Source: Clostridia bacterium (GTDB lineage Bacteria; Bacillota; Clostridia; Oscillospirales; Acutalibacteraceae). Taken from it: DNA of 64,000 nt. Position 1 is the first letter of the stretch, and each line of letters begins with the position of its first letter. The DNA lies in assembly GCA_017416345.1 (NCBI GenBank), contig JAFQCR010000014.1:1-64000 (forward strand), written 5' to 3'. Shown in pieces: positions 59,594-64,000 of this stretch. Position numbers and translations under genes: made by a program. The notes under the pieces are model-generated. The model saw only the letters and a list, made by a program, of their open reading frames with translations, was not told the origin of the DNA and made no database searches.

Positions 59594-59606
59594 TCTAAAC
59601 AAATCA

Positions 59607-59632
59607 GCCGAAGGGGATAAAACCCCTTCGGC
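59607..59632 (+). terminator. Hairpin between the IolB-like gene and the epimerase gene
   Basis: GCCGAAGGGG (59607-59616) and CCCCTTCGGC (59623-59632) form a perfect stem. The T-run is missing, so it may trim or partly end the transcript and lower expression of the distal genes. Confidence 0.6.
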
Positions 59633-59680
59633 AATTTGCTATACTTAACTAACTGCAGATTATTAAAGGAGAAAATAAAT

Positions 59681-60538
59681 ATGGTTACTTTGAAAAACGG
59701 TAATTCCGTATTGTCTATAAATGAAAAAGGCGCCGAGATGAAGAGCTTTCTTGTAAACGGCGTAGAGTATCTTTGGGTCGGCGACCCCAAATTCTGGGCT
59801 TCCAGCACACCCAACCTTTTCCCAATGACCGGTGGTTTCAAAGATGATAAATATATCCTTAATGGCAAGGAATACTTTATGCCCAAGCACGGCTTTGCCA
59901 AGAATATGGACTTTGAGGTCGAAGCACAGACCGAAAACACCGCAACCTTCCTTCTTAAATCCAACGAGGAGACCAAGGTTGGTTTCCCGTTTGACTTTGA
60001 GCTCCGTGTTTCCTATATCCTCACCGAGGGCAAGGTTACCGCAAGCTATAGCGTAAAGAACCTTTCGGATGATACCATGTGGTTCTCGATCGGTTCTCAC
60101 GATGGCTTTGCAACTCCCGAGGGCATTGAGGAATACGACGTCATTTTCCCGCAGAAGGAAACTTTGGATACCTACACTCTCTTTGGCAATCTATTGAGCC
60201 ACGATACCACTCCCGTTATCAAGGATAGCGACAGAATTGCTTTGAACTATAACTATTTTGCAATTGATGCACTTGTTTTCAAGGATCTCAAGTCCAGAAC
60301 CTGCCGCCTGCATAACCGCAAGACCGGTCGCGGAATCCAGCTTGATTTCCCCGGATGCCCCCGATTTGTCCTTTGGACCAAGCCCAACGCACCTTATCTC
60401 TGCATTGAACCTTGGTTCGGTCAGGCCGATAATGTTGACAGCGATTACGATATCACTCATAAGGAAGCTATTGAATCCCTTGAAGCAGGTAAGACCTTCA
60501 ACGCTACCCGTGTTATCACCGCTTTGGAGGGCAAATAA
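59681..60538 (+). CDS. Aldose 1-epimerase family protein
   Basis: The 285-residue protein is a galactose mutarotase-like enzyme of the YeaD/LacX-type group. Seen features are NLFPMTGGFKDDKY, PKHGFAKNMDF (with the conserved HGF) and FVLWTKPNAPYLCIEPWFG. It should speed anomer exchange of the cluster's sugar substrate. ATG 59681 follows AAAGGAG. The next gene begins directly after its stop. Confidence 0.9.
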   Translation: MVTLKNGNSVLSINEKGAEMKSFLVNGVEYLWVGDPKFWASSTPNLFPMTGGFKDDKYILNGKEYFMPKHGFAKNMDFEVEAQTENTATFLLKSNEETKVGFPFDFELRVSYILTEGKVTASYSVKNLSDDTMWFSIGSHDGFATPEGIEEYDVIFPQKETLDTYTLFGNLLSHDTTPVIKDSDRIALNYNYFAIDALVFKDLKSRTCRLHNRKTGRGIQLDFPGCPRFVLWTKPNAPYLCIEPWFGQADNVDSDYDITHKEAIESLEAGKTFNATRVITALEGK

Positions 60539-61189
60539 ATGTACGCAGATATAGTTAAAAAGAATCCTCATTTGAAGATTTATCGCACATCTGACCCTGA
60601 GTTTATTCCTTTTGGCTACCGTATCACCGATATTGATGCTGCCGCCTTTATCGAAGCCTCCAAAAAGGCTGATGAGGTCAAGGAAGGCTCTTTGTACGTT
60701 GCCGAGGCTGATTATTTCAAGGACCTGGACGTTGCAAAGGATGTTGAGATCAAGTATTACGGTGAATTACCTGCGCAGGCAGGCTATTGCTACGGCTACA
60801 GCAACAAGCTGAACGCAGTTGAGTGGCACAAGAGCAGTGAGATCAACGTTGCAACGACCGATCTTATCCTTTTCCTCGGTTCGGTTCAGGACATTGTTGA
60901 CCGCAAGATCGATTCTTCCAAGATCAAGGCTTTCTATGTTGAGAAGGGCGAGGTTTTGGAGGTCTATGCAACGACCCTGCATTTCTGCCCCTGCCAGGTG
61001 TCTGAAGCCGGCTTTGGCTGTGTTGTCGTTCTTCCCAAGGGTACCAATGTGCCTCTCGAGGGCGAGTATGAGGATAAGCTGATGTTCAGAAAGAATAAGT
61101 GGATTTTGGCTCACGTTGACAACAAGGGTCTTATTGACCGTGGCGTTATCGCAGGTGTGACCGGCGAAAACTACGAAGTAAAATATTAA
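60539..61189 (+). CDS. DUF4867 family protein
   Basis: The 216-residue protein resembles the DUF4867 family, seen in sugar catabolic clusters of clostridia and without known function. Seen segments are LPAQAGYCYGYSNKLNAVEWHKSSE (in part: QAGYCYGYSNKLNAVE and HKSSEINVA) and ATTLHFCPCQVSEAGFG. The conserved histidines and cysteines and the glutamate suggest a cupin-like metal isomerase, which is inference. No signal peptide. It starts immediately after the epimerase stop. Confidence 0.75.
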   Translation: MYADIVKKNPHLKIYRTSDPEFIPFGYRITDIDAAAFIEASKKADEVKEGSLYVAEADYFKDLDVAKDVEIKYYGELPAQAGYCYGYSNKLNAVEWHKSSEINVATTDLILFLGSVQDIVDRKIDSSKIKAFYVEKGEVLEVYATTLHFCPCQVSEAGFGCVVVLPKGTNVPLEGEYEDKLMFRKNKWILAHVDNKGLIDRGVIAGVTGENYEVKY

Positions 61190-61202
61190 TTGTACCGAAG
61201 CT

Positions 61203-61302
61203 CTCTCTGACGAGGGTAACTCCCCATAATATGGGGAGATGTCCTCAGGACAGAGGGGACCGCCGCCGTAAGCGGCTGTCACCGCAGGTGACTAAGGGAG
61301 AG
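61203..61302. repeat. Two-hairpin intergenic repeat, composite copy
   Basis: CTCCCCAT/ATGGGGAG (61220-61238) is followed by TGTCC/GGACA and GAGGGG. Next come CCGCCG..CGGC and GTCACC/GGTGAC stems ending in GGGAGAG, which look like an inverted second copy. It sits inside the catabolic cluster, between the DUF4867 and kinase genes. Confidence 0.6.
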
Positions 61303-61345
61303 ATAAAACAGATTTATCTTTCACATTATTATCAAGGAGATACAA

Positions 61346-62821
61346 ATGAAATACTTATTGGGAATAGATTTTGGCGGCGGTGCTTCCAAAGCCACCCTTA
61401 TCAATACCGAGGGTACCATCGTTGCCGAGCATTCGGTTGAATATCCTACCTTGCACCCTTATTCGGGCTGGTGTGAGCAGAACCCCGATGATTGGTATGC
61501 CGCTTTATGTGAGGATACCAAGGAGCTGCTAAAAAAGAGTGGGGTAGATGCCGCCGATATTCTGGCAATTGCTATCGACTCGGCTACCCATACCGCCGTT
61601 TTGTGTGATAAGGATGCCAAGCCCTTGCGTCCTGCCATCCATTGGACCGACACAAGAAGTGTCAAGCAGGCAAATGATCTTAAAGCATCTGATGAGGCTT
61701 ATATTGAGGAAAAGACCTTCGCCAAGCCCGGTACCATCTGGACCTTGCCGCAGATCGTTTGGGTAAGAGAAAACGAGCCCGAGGTTTATGCTAATATCGG
61801 CAAGATATTCTTTGAAAAAGACTATCTCCGTTATATGCTGACCGATGTATATTGCACCGATTTTATCGAAGCGCAGGGAAGTATGCTCTTTGATAATCAG
61901 GCAATGTGCTGGGATGACAAGCTTTGTGCTTTGGCAGGCATTGATAAAGGAATTTTACCTCCTATTGTCAAGCCTACCGATGTTATCGGTAAGGTTACCG
62001 TAAAGGCGGCCGCTGAAACGGGTCTTAAAGCCGATACCCCCGTTATCTGCGGTACTACCGATACCGTAATGGAGGTTTTTGCTTCGGGCGCTGTTCAAAA
62101 GGGACAGATGACCGTAAAATTGGCTACAGCAGGCCGAATTTGCGTCATTACCGATAAGGCTGTGCCTCATCCTTATTTGATCAATTATGCTCACATTGTT
62201 GACGGCTTGTGGTACCCCGGTACCGCAACCAAGGCCGCCGCATCGTCCTACCGTTGGTACAGAGATACCTTCGGCGGTGATTATAAGGACCTTGACGCAG
62301 GTGCCGCCGAGTGTCCGATGGGTGCAGATGGGCTTATGTTCCATCCTTATATAAACGGCGAACTTACTCCTTACGCCGATCCTATGCTTTGCGGAAGCTT
62401 TATCGGTATCCGTGCAGAGCATACCAAGGCTCATTTTACCCGTGCCGTTTTGGAGGGTGTTTCGCTGTCGCTGTTGGACAACATGCTGGCTTTGAACGAG
62501 CTTAATATTCCTCACGATAATTATGCAACCCTTATCGGCGGCGGAGCAAAGGGTACTTTGTGGAGACAGATCACCGCTGATATGCTCGGTATTACTTTGA
62601 ATATCACCGAAAGCTCGGATTCTTCTTTGGGCTCTGCTATGCTTGCAGGTATTGCTGTCGGTGCGTTTGAGGATGCCGTTGATGCCGTTAATAAGTGCAT
62701 CAAAGTCAAGGCTACCGTTGTGCCTAACCCCGAAAATACCGCCAAATATGCCGAGATCTTCAAGACATATAAGGCAGTTCACGATGCACTTGCACCGATC
62801 TACAGGGATAGAAGCAAATGA
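61346..62821 (+). CDS. FGGY-family carbohydrate kinase, xylulokinase-like
   Basis: The 491-residue kinase has the actin-like ATPase fold: GIDFGGGASKATLI at the N-terminus, DTRS in the sugar-binding region, TTDTVMEVFASG in the middle and GGGAKGTLWRQITADML in the C-terminal FGGY domain. It should phosphorylate a ketose or polyol; xylulose is only one option. AAGGAG precedes the ATG. The stop overlaps the next ATG (ATGA), so the kinase and the ETF fusion are coupled. Confidence 0.9.
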   Translation: MKYLLGIDFGGGASKATLINTEGTIVAEHSVEYPTLHPYSGWCEQNPDDWYAALCEDTKELLKKSGVDAADILAIAIDSATHTAVLCDKDAKPLRPAIHWTDTRSVKQANDLKASDEAYIEEKTFAKPGTIWTLPQIVWVRENEPEVYANIGKIFFEKDYLRYMLTDVYCTDFIEAQGSMLFDNQAMCWDDKLCALAGIDKGILPPIVKPTDVIGKVTVKAAAETGLKADTPVICGTTDTVMEVFASGAVQKGQMTVKLATAGRICVITDKAVPHPYLINYAHIVDGLWYPGTATKAAASSYRWYRDTFGGDYKDLDAGAAECPMGADGLMFHPYINGELTPYADPMLCGSFIGIRAEHTKAHFTRAVLEGVSLSLLDNMLALNELNIPHDNYATLIGGGAKGTLWRQITADMLGITLNITESSDSSLGSAMLAGIAVGAFEDAVDAVNKCIKVKATVVPNPENTAKYAEIFKTYKAVHDALAPIYRDRSK

Positions 62822-64000
62822 AGATAGTTGTTTGCGTAAAGCAGGTTACCTCGGGTGAACTGAACCCGTTTGATGCCTGCGCTTTGGAATGTGCTTTGCA
62901 GATTCCCGATGCCGAAATAACCCTCTTGAGCATGGGTCGTACCGGCGTTAAGGGAATGCTTGAACAGTTGACCCGATTAGGCAATGTCAACGGCGTTTTG
63001 CTGTCCGACCTTGCCTTTGCGGGTGCCGATACTTTAGCTACCGGTTATGCTTTGAGCCTTGCCGCCAAAAAGCTTGACCCCGACCTTATCATCTGCGGCC
63101 GTCAGACGGTTGACGGTGATACCGCACAAACGGGTTCTGTTTTGGCAACCATGATGGGATTCCCCGTTATCACCAACGTTATGAGTATTGACGCGCTGGA
63201 CGAAAAGGGAATAGCCTGCAAGACCCGTTTGGGCGATGAAAAGGCGGATTTGCCTGCACTTATCACGGTCGAGCGTATAAATGACCTTCGCAGACCGAGC
63301 ATTCGTTCAAAGGTTAAAGAGGTCGTTGTGTGGACGGCTGATGATATCGGCGCAGATAAGGAGAAATGCGGACTTAAAGGTTCACCGACCAAGGTCGTGA
63401 AAAGCTTTGAGAACGAAAGCGGCAAGCGTAAATGTAAATTTATCGCACCCAATGAGCTTGACGATGCTGTCAAAGCAGGTCTTGCCAAAGAGCCTGAAGC
63501 CATAAAGATCGAGGCTGCGACCGAAAAGCTCAAAAACGTGTGGATAGTTACCGAAGCACCCCGATTGATGGCCGAAACGGTGTCGGATGATATCAAGGTC
63601 ATCGAAAAGGATACCGCAGAAAATATTGCAAAGCAGATTCAGGATGGTAAACCCGATGTGGTGCTTTGGCCGAGTGATATCTGGTCTCGCAGAACTGCAC
63701 CTATTGTTTCTGCAATACTTGAGACGGGTCTTTGCGCCGACTGTACCGCTTTGGAGACCGACGGTAAGGACTTGTTTATGTACCGTCCTGCCTTTAGCGG
63801 GAATGTGATTGCCAAGATCCGCTGTGTCACAAGACCGCAGATGGCAACCGTCCGTACCACCCTTAACGATGTGGCCGAGGTTATGCTTGCGGCAGGTAAG
63901 GGTGTGCGTGAAAGCTATGACAAGGTCGAAAAATTGGCTGAAAAGTACCATGCTGAGTTGGCCGCATCGCGCGGACTTGTCGATATAGGCTTTGCACCGT
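62818..64000 (+). CDS. Fused electron transfer flavoprotein EtfB-EtfA (partial)
   Basis: One reading frame runs from ATG 62818 to the window end, 394 codons with no stop. Residues 1-200 match EtfB: MKIVVCVKQV, AGADTLATGYAL, RQTVDGDTAQTG and GLKGSPTKVV (from 185). From about 241 it matches EtfA: VWIVTEAP, PDVVLWPSD, RRTAPIVSA, GLCADCT, RPAFSGNVIAKI and RPQMATVR, then the start of the FAD domain (SRGLVDIGFAP). ETF passes electrons between dehydrogenases and the respiratory or ferredoxin pool. Subunits are usually separate genes. The C-terminus lies outside the window. Confidence 0.92.
   Translation, partial: MKIVVCVKQVTSGELNPFDACALECALQIPDAEITLLSMGRTGVKGMLEQLTRLGNVNGVLLSDLAFAGADTLATGYALSLAAKKLDPDLIICGRQTVDGDTAQTGSVLATMMGFPVITNVMSIDALDEKGIACKTRLGDEKADLPALITVERINDLRRPSIRSKVKEVVVWTADDIGADKEKCGLKGSPTKVVKSFENESGKRKCKFIAPNELDDAVKAGLAKEPEAIKIEAATEKLKNVWIVTEAPRLMAETVSDDIKVIEKDTAENIAKQIQDGKPDVVLWPSDIWSRRTAPIVSAILETGLCADCTALETDGKDLFMYRPAFSGNVIAKIRCVTRPQMATVRTTLNDVAEVMLAAGKGVRESYDKVEKLAEKYHAELAASRGLVDIGFAP

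Noticed and set aside
58583..59602. A 339-codon open frame on the minus strand opposite the IolB-like gene
   Set aside because: Antisense shadow of the biased codon pattern; no domain recognised.

Overview
The window looks like chromosome from an anaerobic, endospore-forming clostridium, probably an uncultured gut Oscillospiraceae/Ruminococcaceae-type organism. The reasons are a spoIIGA-sigE pair, a cotJABC operon, an Ffh/S16/KhpA/RimM/TrmD operon, FMN and SAM-I riboswitches, an HPr with His15 and Ser46, strong sigma-A promoters with 17-bp spacers, frequent TTG starts, and several families of small hairpin repeats between genes. I see no phage, plasmid, insertion sequence or CRISPR array.

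Layout. 1-3.5 kb: repeats, an OGG1-type glycosylase, a small membrane protein, spoIIGA and sigE. 3.5-8.1 kb: a secreted amidase and a GHL10 glycosidase-like protein. 8.1-12.5 kb: riboswitch-controlled ribU and metK, then pepD. 12.5-19.7 kb: a heterodimeric ABC exporter, DUF896, a HAD phosphatase, Maf and an oligopeptide-type binding lipoprotein. 19.9-24.1 kb: ylxM-ffh-rpsP-khpA-rimM-trmD and ptsH. 24.1-29.7 kb: a frameshifted ATPase, a NUDIX hydrolase, and uxaB-uxaA with an FAD oxidoreductase. 30-33.3 kb: an MFS transporter, a second trmD and a WbsX/GH99-like protein. 33.5-46.1 kb: three giant secreted GH16 proteins in tandem, two with N-terminal dockerin-like modules. 46.2-48.1 kb: a hairpin array, tRNA-Pro(GGG) and cotJABC. 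48.2-53.4 kb: a WbpM-type dehydratase, a lipoprotein, NnrDE, DUF6106 and shikimate kinase. 53.5-64 kb: an RpiR-family regulator divergent from a nine-gene catabolic cluster.

The last region is the best candidate for an undescribed system. It holds a GlcD-like flavoprotein, a GlcF-like Fe-S protein, a class II aldolase, a PfkB kinase, an IolB-like isomerase, an aldose epimerase, a DUF4867 protein, an FGGY kinase and a single-chain EtfB-EtfA fusion cut by the window end. IolB, a PfkB kinase and a class II aldolase together resemble the lower half of inositol catabolism, but iolG, iolE and iolD are absent. The substrate is therefore open, and oxidation may run through the flavoprotein/Fe-S/ETF set instead.

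Other points of note are two trmD genes 8 kb apart, a single-base frameshift that removes the end of a conserved ATPase, a spoIIG-like promoter with 22-bp spacing, and repeat families in which the stem sequences change but pairing is kept.
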